DNA of 64,000 nucleotides from Xylanibacter ruminicola Ga6B6 (GTDB lineage Bacteria; Bacteroidota; Bacteroidia; Bacteroidales; Bacteroidaceae): the NCBI RefSeq assembly GCF_000687715.1, contig NZ_JHXD01000011.1, positions 1 through 64,000 on the forward strand, given 5' to 3'. Below are positions 7,319 through 16,357 of the stretch, piece after piece. How positions within the stretch are numbered: the first letter of the stretch is position 1; the number at the start of each line of letters is the position of its first letter. The position numbers were made by a program, and so were the translations under genes. A model generated the notes under the pieces. That model worked only from the letters and a program-made list of their open reading frames with translations. It was not told the origin of the DNA and did no database searches.

Positions 7319-8383
7319 ATGAAGTTATCACAGTTTAAGTTTAAGTTACCTGAAGAACAGATTGCACTTGAGCCACCTTTCCACCGCGACGAGTGCAAGC
7401 TGATGGTGTTGCATCGTAAGAGTAAGCAAATCGAGAGTGGTCTCGACTTCCGTAACATCCTCGACTACTTTGACGAGGACGATGCATTCATCTTCAACGA
7501 CACCAAGGTTTTCCCTGCCCGTTTGTACGGTACCAAGGAGAAGACCGATGCCAAGATTGAGGTGTTCTTGCTGCGCGAGCTTAATGCCGACCAGCGCTTG
7601 TGGGATGTGCTTGTAGAGCCTGCCCGTAAGATTCGTATCGGCAACAAACTCTTTTTCGAGGAAGATGGGCCTATGGTGGCTGAGGTGATTGATAACACCA
7701 CCAGCCGTGGCCGTACGCTGCGTTTCCTCTACGACTGTCCACACGATGAATTCAAGCAGATGCTGTTCGGTTTAGGCGAGGCGCCACTGCCACGCTACAT
7801 TATCGATCGTCGCCCTGCTAACGAGGAGGATATGACCAACTTCCAGACCATCTACGCTAAGAACGAGGGTGCTGTTACTGCGCCTGCCACTGGCTTGCAC
7901 TTCAGTCGCGAGCTGATGAAGCGTATGGAGATTAAGGGTATTAACTTTGCCTTTATCACCCTGCACTGCGGTCTGGGTAACTTCGACGCTATCGAGGTTG
8001 AGGATCTGACCAAACACAAAATGTCGAGCGAGCAGATGTTTATTCCTGCCGAGGCTTGTGAGATTGTTAACAAGGCCAAGGAGAACGGGCACCGTGTGTG
8101 CTGCGTAGGTGTAAGCACCGCCCGTGCTACCGAGAGTGCTGTAGGTACCGATGGAATGCTGAAGGAGTTTGAGGGATGGACCAACAAGTTTATCTTCCCT
8201 CCATACGAGTTCGGACTGTGTAATGCACTGATTGGTAATTTCTATCACCCAGAGTCGCCTATGATGATGACCGAGGCCTCGTTCGTTGGCTACGACCTGC
8301 TGTACGAGGGCTATCAGCGTGCGCTGAAGGAGGGTTATAAGTTTGGTTGCTACGGTGATGCTATGCTGATGCTGGACGATTAA
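7319..8383 (+). CDS. queA: S-adenosylmethionine:tRNA ribosyltransferase-isomerase QueA
   Basis: A 354-aa enzyme that transfers and isomerises the ribose of SAM onto preQ1-tRNA to give epoxyqueuosine. Family stretches are present: FKFKLPEEQIALEP at the N-terminus, NDTKVFPARL, VTAPATGLHF, and THxGLGTF written here as LHCGLGNFD. Full length for the family. It follows truB, so two tRNA modification genes sit together. Confidence 0.95.
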   Translation: MKLSQFKFKLPEEQIALEPPFHRDECKLMVLHRKSKQIESGLDFRNILDYFDEDDAFIFNDTKVFPARLYGTKEKTDAKIEVFLLRELNADQRLWDVLVEPARKIRIGNKLFFEEDGPMVAEVIDNTTSRGRTLRFLYDCPHDEFKQMLFGLGEAPLPRYIIDRRPANEEDMTNFQTIYAKNEGAVTAPATGLHFSRELMKRMEIKGINFAFITLHCGLGNFDAIEVEDLTKHKMSSEQMFIPAEACEIVNKAKENGHRVCCVGVSTARATESAVGTDGMLKEFEGWTNKFIFPPYEFGLCNALIGNFYHPESPMMMTEASFVGYDLLYEGYQRALKEGYKFGCYGDAMLMLDD

Positions 8384-8408
8384 TAGTGAATAGTGAATAG
8401 TGAAAAGT
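8381..8408 (+). repeat. TAGTGAA linker carrying the queA stop and folK start
   Basis: TAATAGTGAATAGTGAATAG and the next units form a heptamer tandem. The queA stop TAA begins it, followed in frame by TAG and TGA, and the GTG inside the second unit is the only available start for folK. Confidence 0.75.
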
Positions 8409-8815
8409 TACATCGGGTATTCCTTGGGCTGGGAAGTAATCTTGGCGATAAGGAGGCTAATATCCGCAACGCTATATCGCTTATCGGCGAAAGAGTAGGA
8501 CTGGTTGTGCGCCAGTCCTCTCTTATTTCGACCGAGCCCTGGGGGTTCGAGTCGGATAACCAGTTCGTAAATGCCTGCGTGCTATGCGAAACCACACTAA
8601 CGCCCCGCCAGGTGCTGCTTGCCACCCAGAGGATTGAGCGCGAGTTAGGGCGTACACACAAGTCGGTAGGAGGCCATTATGCCGACCGCCTGATGGATAT
8701 AGACATTCTGCTATATGACGATCTGAGGGTGGATGAACCCGACTTGCAGATTCCCCACCCTCTGATGCTTGAGCGCGATTTTGTGATGATCCCGCTCGGT
8801 GAAATTAGAGATTGA
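8393..8815 (+). CDS. folK: 2-amino-4-hydroxy-6-hydroxymethyldihydropteridine diphosphokinase
   Basis: A 140-aa folate-pathway kinase (HPPK) that pyrophosphorylates the pterin substrate. Signature parts are visible: FLGLGSNLGDKEANI, STEPWGF, FVNACVL, and GHYADRLMDIDILLYDD with IPHPLMLERDFV near the C-terminus. The only start in frame before the conserved core is a GTG at 8393 inside the TAGTGAA linker, giving MNSEKLHRVFLG. It closes the ftsX operon and converges with the FadL-type gene. Confidence 0.92.
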   Translation: MNSEKLHRVFLGLGSNLGDKEANIRNAISLIGERVGLVVRQSSLISTEPWGFESDNQFVNACVLCETTLTPRQVLLATQRIERELGRTHKSVGGHYADRLMDIDILLYDDLRVDEPDLQIPHPLMLERDFVMIPLGEIRD

Positions 8816-8824
8816 ATTTGATAT

Positions 8825-10213
8825 TTAGAATTTATAGTCTAATCCAACACCAATCACGTGGTTGGTGCGGCTGTAAACGTCGGTGCCTGCGTAGGGCAGT
8901 CCCTGATACTGGTTCTGCGCCTTGGTGTAGTCGCTGTAGATGGTGCAGAAGTAGCTTACGTTCAGTCGCATCTTGTCGTTGATATTCCAGGCGCCACCGC
9001 AACCTACACTGTAGCTGTCGCAAGCAAACGATGTGTTCTGCTGGTAGCCGTCGGCCAGTCCGTAGTCGGTACGCTGACCACCACAGCTAACAGTAAACTT
9101 CTTGTTGATGTTGTACTCTACACCAGCCAGAATCTCGTGGGTGCCATGTGCCAGCTCCTTCTGACGGTCGCCAGCCATCTTGGCGTGCTTGTCGTCGAAG
9201 AAGTGATACTCCAATGTACCACGCAGCTTCTCTGAGAACTCGTAGCCTACAGCTGCAACAAACAGCGAAGGCATGTCGTAACGTGTCTCGGCACCATCCT
9301 TATAGGCAGCCACCTTATCACCGAACTGTGCCAATGCCAGGTCGCCCTCGATGTAAGGCATTACACCTGCTGTTGTAGGATCGGTGTTCTTGATACGGGC
9401 CGAAAGTGTTTTGGTATCATTCTCAGTCTTGATTTTGGTGCGGAACTCGTAGCGTGCAGCGATGGTGAGTGGACCATCGTGGTAATCGAAACTTACGATA
9501 GGTGCAAAGCCCCAGCCACGCTGAATGCAGTCGAGCTGCAGGTTAATCAGGTCGATGTTGGCTGCAGGTGCTGTCGACGAGAGGTAATTGGGAATGTCGG
9601 CTACTACATGGCCACGGTTGTAACCATCGTAGTAGTTGGCACGCATACCAATGGCAGCCGAGAAATTGTCGTTCACCTTGTAGGTCAGGTTCACCTGACC
9701 GCCATAGATATACTGCTTACCCTTCATCTCTGAGTCGAAGCGGTAGCTGTTGGGCATCATGCCAGCCTGTGCCAGCATGGCCTTGAGGGGTACCTCGAAC
9801 ATGGGGATGCCTTCTTCGTACTTTACGAAACCGCCGCTGCCTACAATACCGATCATGGCTGATAAGGCCACACGATCCTTCTTGTAAGAAGCAAAAAGGG
9901 CAGGTACGATGGGAGCCGAAGCCTTACCATTATACTTCTGCTGGAAACCTGTGCCTAAGAAACCTGGTACAGTTGTCTCGATGTCACGATTCTGCCAAGG
10001 CTTCTGGAAGTTCAATGAAAACTGGAATCCCTCGTGACCCCAAGCCAGTCCGGCGGGGTTACTGTAGGCTGCGTCGATTTCGGTCGTTGCGCCACGTGCG
10101 AACATACGGTCGAAAGCTATGTGATAATTTGTGTTGGTCATGAGCCCACCGGCGTTGACAGTGGCTGTAGTGGCTACTGCCAACAAAGCCGAAATAATTA
10201 ATTTTCTCGTCAT
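8825..10213 (-). CDS. OmpP1/FadL/TodX-family outer membrane transporter
   Basis: A 462-aa beta-barrel with a signal peptide (cleavage near VNAGG). The mature N-terminus (ARGATTEIDAAYSNPAGLAW) is the hatch motif of the FadL family, which takes hydrophobic compounds across the outer membrane; Bacteroidetes copies are often annotated as fatty-acid or hydrocarbon porins. It ends in YKF, with the terminal aromatic typical of BAM substrates. Substrate is unknown. Monocistronic, with a -7 box upstream. Confidence 0.85.
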   Translation of the reverse strand: MTRKLIISALLAVATTATVNAGGLMTNTNYHIAFDRMFARGATTEIDAAYSNPAGLAWGHEGFQFSLNFQKPWQNRDIETTVPGFLGTGFQQKYNGKASAPIVPALFASYKKDRVALSAMIGIVGSGGFVKYEEGIPMFEVPLKAMLAQAGMMPNSYRFDSEMKGKQYIYGGQVNLTYKVNDNFSAAIGMRANYYDGYNRGHVVADIPNYLSSTAPAANIDLINLQLDCIQRGWGFAPIVSFDYHDGPLTIAARYEFRTKIKTENDTKTLSARIKNTDPTTAGVMPYIEGDLALAQFGDKVAAYKDGAETRYDMPSLFVAAVGYEFSEKLRGTLEYHFFDDKHAKMAGDRQKELAHGTHEILAGVEYNINKKFTVSCGGQRTDYGLADGYQQNTSFACDSYSVGCGGAWNINDKMRLNVSYFCTIYSDYTKAQNQYQGLPYAGTDVYSRTNHVIGVGLDYKF

Positions 10214-10242
10214 TTTTTCTTGCTTCTAATGAATTTCGGCTG

Positions 10243-10250
10243 CAAAGGTA
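10243..10250 (-). promoter_or_regulatory. -7 box of the FadL-type gene
   Basis: Reads TACCTTTG on the minus strand, 30 bp upstream of the ATG. No good -33 element is seen at the expected distance. Confidence 0.5.
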
Positions 10251-10306
10251 GCAAAAAATAACAAAAGAAGCGAAAAAATGACGAAAAAAATGCATAAATA
10301 GAACAA

Positions 10307-10999
10307 TTATTGCTCTATTTTCTCCTTAAAACGGTCCATTAACCACTGTTTCTGTTCAGGAATGGTCATATGACTGTTGTCCAATTCGATGGCATCATCG
10401 GCCTTGCGCAGTGGACTGACCTCGCGGTGCGAATCGATATAATCGCGCTCCTGTACGTTCTTCAGGATATCATCGAAATCGGCAGGCATGCCCTTGGCCT
10501 TAAGTTCGTCGAAACGGCGCTGGGCACGTACCTCGGCCGATGCAGTTACAAAAATCTTAAGTTCGGCATCGGGGAACACGGTGGTACCGATATCACGACC
10601 ATCCATTACCACACCCTTGTCCTTACCCATCTGCTGCTGCTGGGCTACCATGGCGGTACGCACAAAACCTACGGCTGCAATGGGACTTACATGATTGCTC
10701 ACCTCTAGGCTGCGGATTTCTTTCTCAACGCACTCTCCATTAAGATAGGTGTCGGGGCGACCGGTCTCGGCATTGAACTTGAACGAAATCTGTATCTGGG
10801 ACATCTGCTGCTCCAGTTCGGCTGTCTTTACGCTGCCATCGGCATTAAACAGGTTGTGGCGCAGGGCGTAGAGTGTTACGCTGCGATACATGGCGCCTGT
10901 ATCTACATATACATAGCCCACTTCGCGGGCCAGGTCCTTGGCCATCGTGCTTTTACCGCACGAACTGTGGCCATCGATTGCAATTGTTATCTTCTTCAT
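10307..10999 (-). CDS. cmk: Cytidylate kinase
   Basis: A 230-aa nucleoside monophosphate kinase that converts CMP/dCMP to the diphosphates. The P-loop GHSSCGKST (10-18) and [17 protein letters not shown] are characteristic, as are the insert region and [16 protein letters not shown]. Full length. It overlaps porQ by 4 bp (ATGA), an arrangement known from other Bacteroidales. Confidence 0.95.
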   Translation of the reverse strand: MKKITIAIDGHSSCGKSTMAKDLAREVGYVYVDTGAMYRSVTLYALRHNLFNADGSVKTAELEQQMSQIQISFKFNAETGRPDTYLNGECVEKEIRSLEVSNHVSPIAAVGFVRTAMVAQQQQMGKDKGVVMDGRDIGTTVFPDAELKIFVTASAEVRAQRRFDELKAKGMPADFDDILKNVQERDYIDSHREVSPLRKADDAIELDNSHMTIPEQKQWLMDRFKEKIEQ

Positions 11000-11946
11000 A
11001 ATGTGTATGATATATTAATAATTAGCGATGATGTGCTGACATGATATTTGCCCCAGCCTAAGTGGAGCTTGAAGCGTTGCAGCGAGAGTCCTGCACCTAA
11101 GGTGAGTCCGGCACCGTGGGCCGACGAGCCTTCGCTGTCGGTAATCTTCATCTCGCTGGCTTTGCGGAAGTTATAACCGGCTGCCAGGTAGATATTCTCG
11201 CCTAGCAATACGTCGGCTCCGATGGCTAAATGGCGTCCGATGCCCTCGCTCCAGTCGGTAAGTCGACTCATAGTGGCGTGAAAACGCAGGGGCGAGTTAA
11301 GCAGACGTTTGCTGGCACCCACCTGCAAGTCAAAGGGGATACGCTCAAACTCATCGTCGTAGGCCTTAATCTGTCCACCTAAGTTGCGTGCCACAGCCGA
11401 AACACTCCAGCCACGCTCCACGTCGAGATAGTTCAAGCCTAAATCCACGCCCACGCCTAATGAGTTGTAGCCAGCAATGGTAGAGGTAATGAACTTGGCA
11501 GTGATACCACCACTGATACGCTCGGTTAGTTCGTAGGCAAACGTGCCACCAATAGCAATATCGCGTGCCGAGAAATCGCCTAAGTCCTCGTTGGTAAACG
11601 AGGTCTGCTTTATGCGGCCATAGTCCATCAGTTGTGCCGAAACACCCCACGAGGCACGTTCGCCCAAAAGACGGACAAACGAGGCACTCACCGTTTTGGC
11701 ACCCTCCATGTACGTCATGTAATTCAGGTTCAGCGTCTTATCGGATACACCGCTGATAAGGGCAGGGTTGTGGAACAGTTGCGTGGCGTCGTCGTCGGTC
11801 AGCGTGATGTTCTCGCCACCCAATGCTGCAGCATGCGCACTCACGGGCAGTCGCAGGAAATTGTACACGGTTTTGCTCTCCTGCGCCATACTGGTACAGG
11901 TCCAAAACGTGAGTAGGGTGGTGATAACGCCGTTTCTGATGTTCAT
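10996..11946 (-). CDS. porQ: Type IX secretion system protein PorQ
   Basis: A 316-aa outer-membrane beta-barrel of the PorV/PorQ group with a signal peptide (ending SMAQ). The mature start [20 protein letters not shown] and [12 protein letters not shown] fit PorQ, which works with PorZ in T9SS-dependent attachment of secreted proteins. The adjoining cmk supports the call. No other T9SS gene is in the window. Divergent from tonB. Confidence 0.85.
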   Translation of the reverse strand: MNIRNGVITTLLTFWTCTSMAQESKTVYNFLRLPVSAHAAALGGENITLTDDDATQLFHNPALISGVSDKTLNLNYMTYMEGAKTVSASFVRLLGERASWGVSAQLMDYGRIKQTSFTNEDLGDFSARDIAIGGTFAYELTERISGGITAKFITSTIAGYNSLGVGVDLGLNYLDVERGWSVSAVARNLGGQIKAYDDEFERIPFDLQVGASKRLLNSPLRFHATMSRLTDWSEGIGRHLAIGADVLLGENIYLAAGYNFRKASEMKITDSEGSSAHGAGLTLGAGLSLQRFKLHLGWGKYHVSTSSLIINISYTL

Positions 11947-12014
11947 TTCTCCTAATTTGGTCGCAAAGTTAGCAAAAAAACTTAATATATATCTATTTAT
12001 ACGGAAAAAAATAC

Positions 12015-12022
12015 TATCTTTG
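12015..12022 (+). promoter_or_regulatory. -7 box of the tonB operon
   Basis: TATCTTTG 24 bp before the start codon at 12047. The -33 region (around 11990) is AT-rich without a clean TTTG. Confidence 0.55.
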
Positions 12023-12046
12023 CACTCGGTTTAATGAAAACTGTAG

Positions 12047-12742
12047 ATGGATATCAAGAAGAGTAGTGAAGCGGATTTGGAACAGAAACGCACACAGGGG
12101 TTCCTGCTGGGACTGATTGTTGTGCTGGCCACGCTGTTTGTGCTACTCGAGTGGAACAGTGGCGATACTGGCTGGGCGTTGTTCGATGACGACGACAGTC
12201 TGGAAGCCGAGGTTGAACTCTCGCCCCTGAAGCGTGATAAGGACGAAGTGCCGATGATGATGCCTCAGGAGAAGAAGGTTGAAAAGCAGGAGAGCGAGCA
12301 GCTACACTTGGTGGACAATGATGTGGAACTGCCTCCCGAACCCATCCTGCAGGACGAGACCGAACAAGAAGAACCCACCGAGAAGGCTGCCGAAGAGAAG
12401 CCTCAGGTGGTGGATATGTACGACGAACCCATCGACTTCCGCGTGGTAGAAGACCTGCCGCAGTTTCCTGGTGGTGCCGTCGAGTTTATGAAGTGGCTCA
12501 CGCAGAACCTGAAATATCCCCCCTCGGCCCAGCAACGAAAAATCAAGGGCAGAGTGGTGGCACAGTTTGTGGTTAACAAGGATGGCTCGTTGAGCGACCT
12601 GCAGGTGGTACAGCCCCTGGAGCCTGCCTGCGATGCCGAAGTGATGCGTGTGCTCAAGACCATGCCACAATGGAAGGCCGGTATGATGAATGCCAAGCCC
12701 TGCCGCACGATGGTGTGTATTCCTATTGTATTTAATTTATAA
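12047..12742 (+). CDS. TonB-type energy transducer
   Basis: A 231-aa protein: short cytoplasmic start, one TM helix (about 19-34), a Glu/Pro-rich periplasmic linker (about 50-135) and a C-terminal TonB domain (about 145-231) with FPGGAVEFMKWLTQNLKYPP, GRVVAQFVVNKDGSL and W(K)AG. It carries energy from ExbB/ExbD to outer-membrane TonB-dependent transporters. An exbB/exbD/exbD set lies 2 kb downstream on the same strand and is a plausible partner. Confidence 0.9.
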   Translation: MDIKKSSEADLEQKRTQGFLLGLIVVLATLFVLLEWNSGDTGWALFDDDDSLEAEVELSPLKRDKDEVPMMMPQEKKVEKQESEQLHLVDNDVELPPEPILQDETEQEEPTEKAAEEKPQVVDMYDEPIDFRVVEDLPQFPGGAVEFMKWLTQNLKYPPSAQQRKIKGRVVAQFVVNKDGSLSDLQVVQPLEPACDAEVMRVLKTMPQWKAGMMNAKPCRTMVCIPIVFNL

Positions 12743-12747
12743 AAGAT

Positions 12748-13722
12748 ATGTATACATCAGAAGATCTACTGAAGAAAGTGAATGAGGCCCTCGAAAATGT
12801 GGTTTACGATCGCAAGCCTGCCTCGTTGTACGACCCCATCAAGTACGTACTGTCTATTGGCGGAAAACGTGTACGCCCAGTACTCACGATGCTGGCGTAC
12901 AATCTCTATAAGGACGATCCACTGAGCATTATGTCTCAGGCTCTCGGACTGGAGACCTACCACAACTTTACACTCCTGCACGACGACCTGATGGACCACG
13001 CTGATATGCGTCGTGGACACGAGACTGTGCACAAGAAGTGGGATGCCAACCGTGCTATCTTGTCGGGCGATACCATGTTGCTTCAGGCTTTCGAGCGTGT
13101 AGAGGATTGCGATCCTGCTAAGCTGCCTGCTGTATTCAAGGTGTTTATCCAGACCACACTCGAGATTGGTGAGGGACAGCAGTTGGATGTAGAGTTCGAA
13201 AAGCGTAACGATGTTACCGAGGATGAGTATATTGAGATGATACGCCTGAAGACCAGTGTACTGCTGGCTTGCGCTTGCATGGTGGGTGCCATTATGGCCG
13301 ATGCTCCAGCCGAGGATATCGAGAATATGTATAAGTTTGGCGAGAAGTTAGGTCTGGCCTTCCAGTTGCAGGACGACCTGCTGGATGTGTATGGCGACCC
13401 CGCTGTGTTTGGTAAGAACATTGGTGGCGACATCACCTCGAACAAAAAGACCTACATGCTCATTAATGCCTTTAACCGTGCTACCCCTGCCCAGCGCGAT
13501 GAGCTCACCAAGTGGGTTGAACTTAAGGAGTTTGACCGCAACGAGAAGGTGGCTGCAGTAACCAACCTGTATAACGAGATTGGTATTCGTAAGCTGTGCG
13601 AGCAGAAGATTGAACAGTTCTACCAGGAGAGTCTGGTTTACCTGGCAAAGGTGAGCGTTAGCGACGAGCGCAAGGCTGAGATCAAGGCCTACGCTGCCGA
13701 AATGATGAAACGTCAGAGCTAA
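12748..13722 (+). CDS. Polyprenyl diphosphate synthase
   Basis: A 324-aa trans-prenyltransferase that chain-extends isoprenyl diphosphates. The two Asp-rich motifs are intact: DDLMD at 79-83 and DDLLD at 209-213, together with GGKRVRP and the QLQDD segment. Product length (farnesyl, octaprenyl or other quinone side chain) cannot be read from sequence by eye. It begins 5 bp after tonB, and its stop overlaps the next start by one base. Confidence 0.9.
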   Translation: MYTSEDLLKKVNEALENVVYDRKPASLYDPIKYVLSIGGKRVRPVLTMLAYNLYKDDPLSIMSQALGLETYHNFTLLHDDLMDHADMRRGHETVHKKWDANRAILSGDTMLLQAFERVEDCDPAKLPAVFKVFIQTTLEIGEGQQLDVEFEKRNDVTEDEYIEMIRLKTSVLLACACMVGAIMADAPAEDIENMYKFGEKLGLAFQLQDDLLDVYGDPAVFGKNIGGDITSNKKTYMLINAFNRATPAQRDELTKWVELKEFDRNEKVAAVTNLYNEIGIRKLCEQKIEQFYQESLVYLAKVSVSDERKAEIKAYAAEMMKRQS

Positions 13723-14501
13723 TGATAGATACGCATTGTCATATTGATGGTGAAGAGTTCGTTGAGGATATCGACGAAGTGATTGCACGAGCTCGCGAGG
13801 CTGGCGTGCAAGCCATCGGTGTGCCAGGCATCAATCTGCAGTCGCTCGATACCGTTATCAGCGTTTGCCAACGCTATCCCGACTACTGCTATCCCATGCT
13901 TGGCTTGCATCCCGAGGATGTGAAGGCCGACTGGCAGGAGGTGTTGAAACAGATAAAACCCTACTTCCAGCAGGATGGCGTTAAACCCGTAGCTGTTGGC
14001 GAGGTGGGCCTGGACTTCTACTGGAGTCGTGAGTTTGAGCAGGAGCAGCTGTTAGCTTTCGAGGAGCAGGTAAAATGGTCGGTTGAGTTGCAGTTGCCAC
14101 TGATGATTCACTGTCGCAAGGCCCAGAACGAGATGGTGGCCATCCTGAAACGCTATAAGGACCAGTTGCCTGGTGGTGTGTTCCACTGCTTTACGGGTAA
14201 TGAACTCGAGGCCAAGGAACTGCTGCAGTTCGACAGGTTTGTGCTGGGTATTGGCGGTGTGTCAACATTCAAGAAGTCGCATCTGCCTGAGGTGCTGCCT
14301 GCTGTGGTGCCTTTAGATCGATTGGTACTCGAGACCGACGCCCCTTATATGGCCCCTGTGCCTAAGCGTGGCGAGAGGAACGAACCTGCCTTTGTGGCCT
14401 ACGTGCTGAAGAAGTTGGCCGAGGCCTATCAGGTAAGCGAGGAAGAGATGGAGACAGCAACTAATGAGAATTGTAGAAGAGTATTAAATATAAAAGTTTG
14501 A
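13722..14501 (+). CDS. TatD family metal-dependent hydrolase
   Basis: A 259-aa TIM-barrel DNase-like hydrolase. Metal ligands are visible in MIDTHCHID at the start, GEVGLDFYW, PLMIHCRKA, VFHCFTG and LETDAPYMAP. Family members act as 3'-5' exonucleases in DNA and RNA turnover. It shares the TAATG junction with the prenyl synthase, and the tRNA-Ser gene follows 5 bp after its stop. Confidence 0.9.
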   Translation: MIDTHCHIDGEEFVEDIDEVIARAREAGVQAIGVPGINLQSLDTVISVCQRYPDYCYPMLGLHPEDVKADWQEVLKQIKPYFQQDGVKPVAVGEVGLDFYWSREFEQEQLLAFEEQVKWSVELQLPLMIHCRKAQNEMVAILKRYKDQLPGGVFHCFTGNELEAKELLQFDRFVLGIGGVSTFKKSHLPEVLPAVVPLDRLVLETDAPYMAPVPKRGERNEPAFVAYVLKKLAEAYQVSEEEMETATNENCRRVLNIKV

Positions 14502-14506
14502 AATAA

Positions 14507-14594
14507 GGAGAGGTGCTCGAGTGGTTGAAGAGGCACGCCTGGAAAGCGTGTAGCCGGCAAAACCGGCTCGCAGGTTCGAATCCTGTTCTCTCCG
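14507..14594 (+). tRNA. tRNA-Ser (GGA)
   Basis: An 88-nt class II tRNA followed by an encoded CCA (14595-14597). The acceptor stem GGAGAGG pairs with TCTCTCC, the anticodon loop CTGGAAA gives anticodon GGA, and the long variable arm (GTAGCCGGCAAAACCGGCTC) is typical of tRNA-Ser. The T-loop GGTTCGAATCC is standard. Confidence 0.95.
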
Positions 14595-14626
14595 CCAGGA
14601 AGAACGAGGATTCAAAGCTCTGAGGC

Positions 14627-14642
14627 ATCCTGTTCTCTCCGC
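14627..14642 (+). repeat. 16-bp duplicate of the tRNA-Ser 3' end
   Basis: ATCCTGTTCTCTCCGC here repeats the 3' end of the tRNA gene (14580-14595), 47 bp further on. Such partial copies can be attachment-site scars of elements integrated into tRNA genes, or decayed tRNA tails. No integrase remains nearby. Confidence 0.6.
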
Positions 14643-14656
14643 GGATTAAGGAATAT

Positions 14657-15496
14657 ATGAAACGATTGGTATTTCTATTTACACTGATAGGTTTGCTGAG
14701 CTTTACGCAAACCTGTTTCGCTCAGCCCGCAGTTGCGCCTGATAGTACGAAGAGCGCTGCTGCTGTGGTGCCTGCCGATTCGGTGGCTGCTGCCGACTCA
14801 ATGACCGTGATGGATGGCGAGTTGGAAGCCCTTACAGGCGATGAGGCTGAAGAGGGTGGTGGCCTGCACAAACAGCTGAAGACCAAGTTTGTGGATGGTA
14901 ACGTAGCCTTCATGTCGCTGGTGGCCCTGGCTCTGGTGCTGGGTCTGGCATTCTGCATTGAGCGTATTATCTATCTGACACTGAGTGAGATTAAGAGTCA
15001 TCAGCTGATGGCTGATATCGAACAGCGTCTGAAGGCCAATGATGTAGAGGGTGCCAAAACACTCTGTCGTAACACCCGTGGTCCTGTAGCCTCGGTATGC
15101 TATCAGGGTCTGCTGCATATCAAACAGCCCATGGATGCCATCGAGCGTAGCATTACCAACTTTGGTGGTCTGCAAACCGCTAACCTCGAGAAAGGTTGCT
15201 CGTGGATTAAGCTCTTTATTGCCATGGCACCATCGCTGGGTTTCCTGGGTACGGTGATTGGTATGGTGATGGCCTTCGACCAGATTCAGCAGGTAGGCGA
15301 TATCGGTCCTACCATCGTGGCTCAGGGTATGAAGGTGGCGCTCATTACCACTATCTTTGGTATCGTAGTAGCGCTGGTACTACAGCTGTTCTACAGCTAT
15401 ATCCTCTCAAAGATTGAACGTTTGACCGCACAGATGGAAGAGGCAGCCATTACGCTGCTCGACCTGATTGCTGAATGGAAAACGAAGAGTGAATAG
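14657..15496 (+). CDS. exbB: ExbB/TolQ/MotA-family proton channel
   Basis: A 279-aa protein with a cleavable signal peptide (about 1-22), a low-complexity Ala/Asp-rich stretch, a first TM (about 83-105) and two C-terminal TM helices flanking GFLGTVIGMVMAFDQI, the ExbB signature. ExbB forms the pentameric proton channel energising TonB. The N-terminal signal and linker extension is common in Bacteroidetes ExbB. It heads an operon exbB-(membrane protein)-exbD-exbD-lrp. Its last codons run into a TAGTGAA linker. Confidence 0.9.
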   Translation: MKRLVFLFTLIGLLSFTQTCFAQPAVAPDSTKSAAAVVPADSVAAADSMTVMDGELEALTGDEAEEGGGLHKQLKTKFVDGNVAFMSLVALALVLGLAFCIERIIYLTLSEIKSHQLMADIEQRLKANDVEGAKTLCRNTRGPVASVCYQGLLHIKQPMDAIERSITNFGGLQTANLEKGCSWIKLFIAMAPSLGFLGTVIGMVMAFDQIQQVGDIGPTIVAQGMKVALITTIFGIVVALVLQLFYSYILSKIERLTAQMEEAAITLLDLIAEWKTKSE

Positions 15497-15515
15497 TGAA
15501 TAGTGAAGAGTGATG
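15484..15515 (+). repeat. TAGTGAA linker between exbB and the next gene
   Basis: Units of AGTGAATAGTGAATAGTGAA run from the last four exbB codons to the start of the membrane protein. GTG (15510) and ATG (15513) at its end are the start candidates of the latter. Confidence 0.75.
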
Positions 15516-15872
15516 AATAGTTTTATTTCGCCTGCTATTGCCGATGTGATGCTGTGGCTGATGTATATTACATTAGCTGCTGCCATGGGCGTTACTGCCT
15601 ATTCGGTATGGCATGGCCTGCGCAACCGTCGTAAGGGCAGCGATGTGGTTAACGGTGTGCCTGCAGGGCGCATAGGTTGGCTGGTGGCTGTGGGCTTTGT
15701 GCTCATCATGGTGGTTACCTTTGCCTTGGGCTCTACCAAACCCATCCTTACTAATGGCACGTGGCTTACCGATGGCTTCTGGTTGCGTGCCGCTGATATG
15801 TTTATATATACCTCTATTATATTGATTATCGGATGTTTCGTAAGCGCTATCGTCAGCAGATTCCGGAGCTGA
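15510..15872 (+). CDS. Small membrane protein of the exb operon
   Basis: A 120-aa protein (118-120 depending on GTG 15510 or ATG 15513) with three predicted TM helices (about 12-33, 55-75, 91-113) and a short basic loop (RNRRKG). I recognise no domain. It overlaps exbD by 40 bp in another frame, so the two are tightly coupled. Position between ExbB and ExbD suggests an accessory subunit of the proton-channel complex; that is inference only. Confidence 0.7.
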   Translation: MMNSFISPAIADVMLWLMYITLAAAMGVTAYSVWHGLRNRRKGSDVVNGVPAGRIGWLVAVGFVLIMVVTFALGSTKPILTNGTWLTDGFWLRAADMFIYTSIILIIGCFVSAIVSRFRS

Positions 15873-16357
15873 ACACCACATCAACAGCCGACATATCGTT
15901 TATGTTGTTGATTTTCTTCCTCGTGACCTCATCGATGGACACGGAGAAGGGATTGATGCGTCAGATGGCACCACCGCCATTGGAACACGAGACACCCAAG
16001 GATATCAATCGCAACAATGTGATGCAGGTAAAGCTGGATGCACAGAACCAACTCTCGTGTGATGGCAAACCTGTTACTCTGCAACAACTGGCAGCCGAGG
16101 TACGTACGTTGGCCATGGTGAACCGTACTGGTCATGTGGTGCAGATTGAGGCCGATGCCAAGACTACCTACGAGGCCTATTTCAGTATGCAGGATGCCAT
16201 TGTGGGCGCCTATCATACGCTGCGCGAGGAGTATGCACATAAGCACTATGGCTGTAGCTATGAGACCTGTAATGCCGAACAGCGCGAGATGATCAACGAC
16301 TACTACCCGCAACGTATCAGCGAGGGCACCATAGCCCAGGAAGGAGGTGCCCAATGA
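15833..16357 (+). CDS. exbD: ExbD/TolR-family protein (first copy)
   Basis: A 174-aa protein with a basic cytoplasmic start, one TM helix (about 20-37, TSTADISFMLLIFFLVTSSM) containing the conserved Asp that takes protons, and a periplasmic domain. ExbD partners ExbB and contacts TonB. It overlaps genes on both sides, by 40 bp upstream and 4 bp downstream (ATGA). Confidence 0.9.
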   Translation: MFRKRYRQQIPELNTTSTADISFMLLIFFLVTSSMDTEKGLMRQMAPPPLEHETPKDINRNNVMQVKLDAQNQLSCDGKPVTLQQLAAEVRTLAMVNRTGHVVQIEADAKTTYEAYFSMQDAIVGAYHTLREEYAHKHYGCSYETCNAEQREMINDYYPQRISEGTIAQEGGAQ

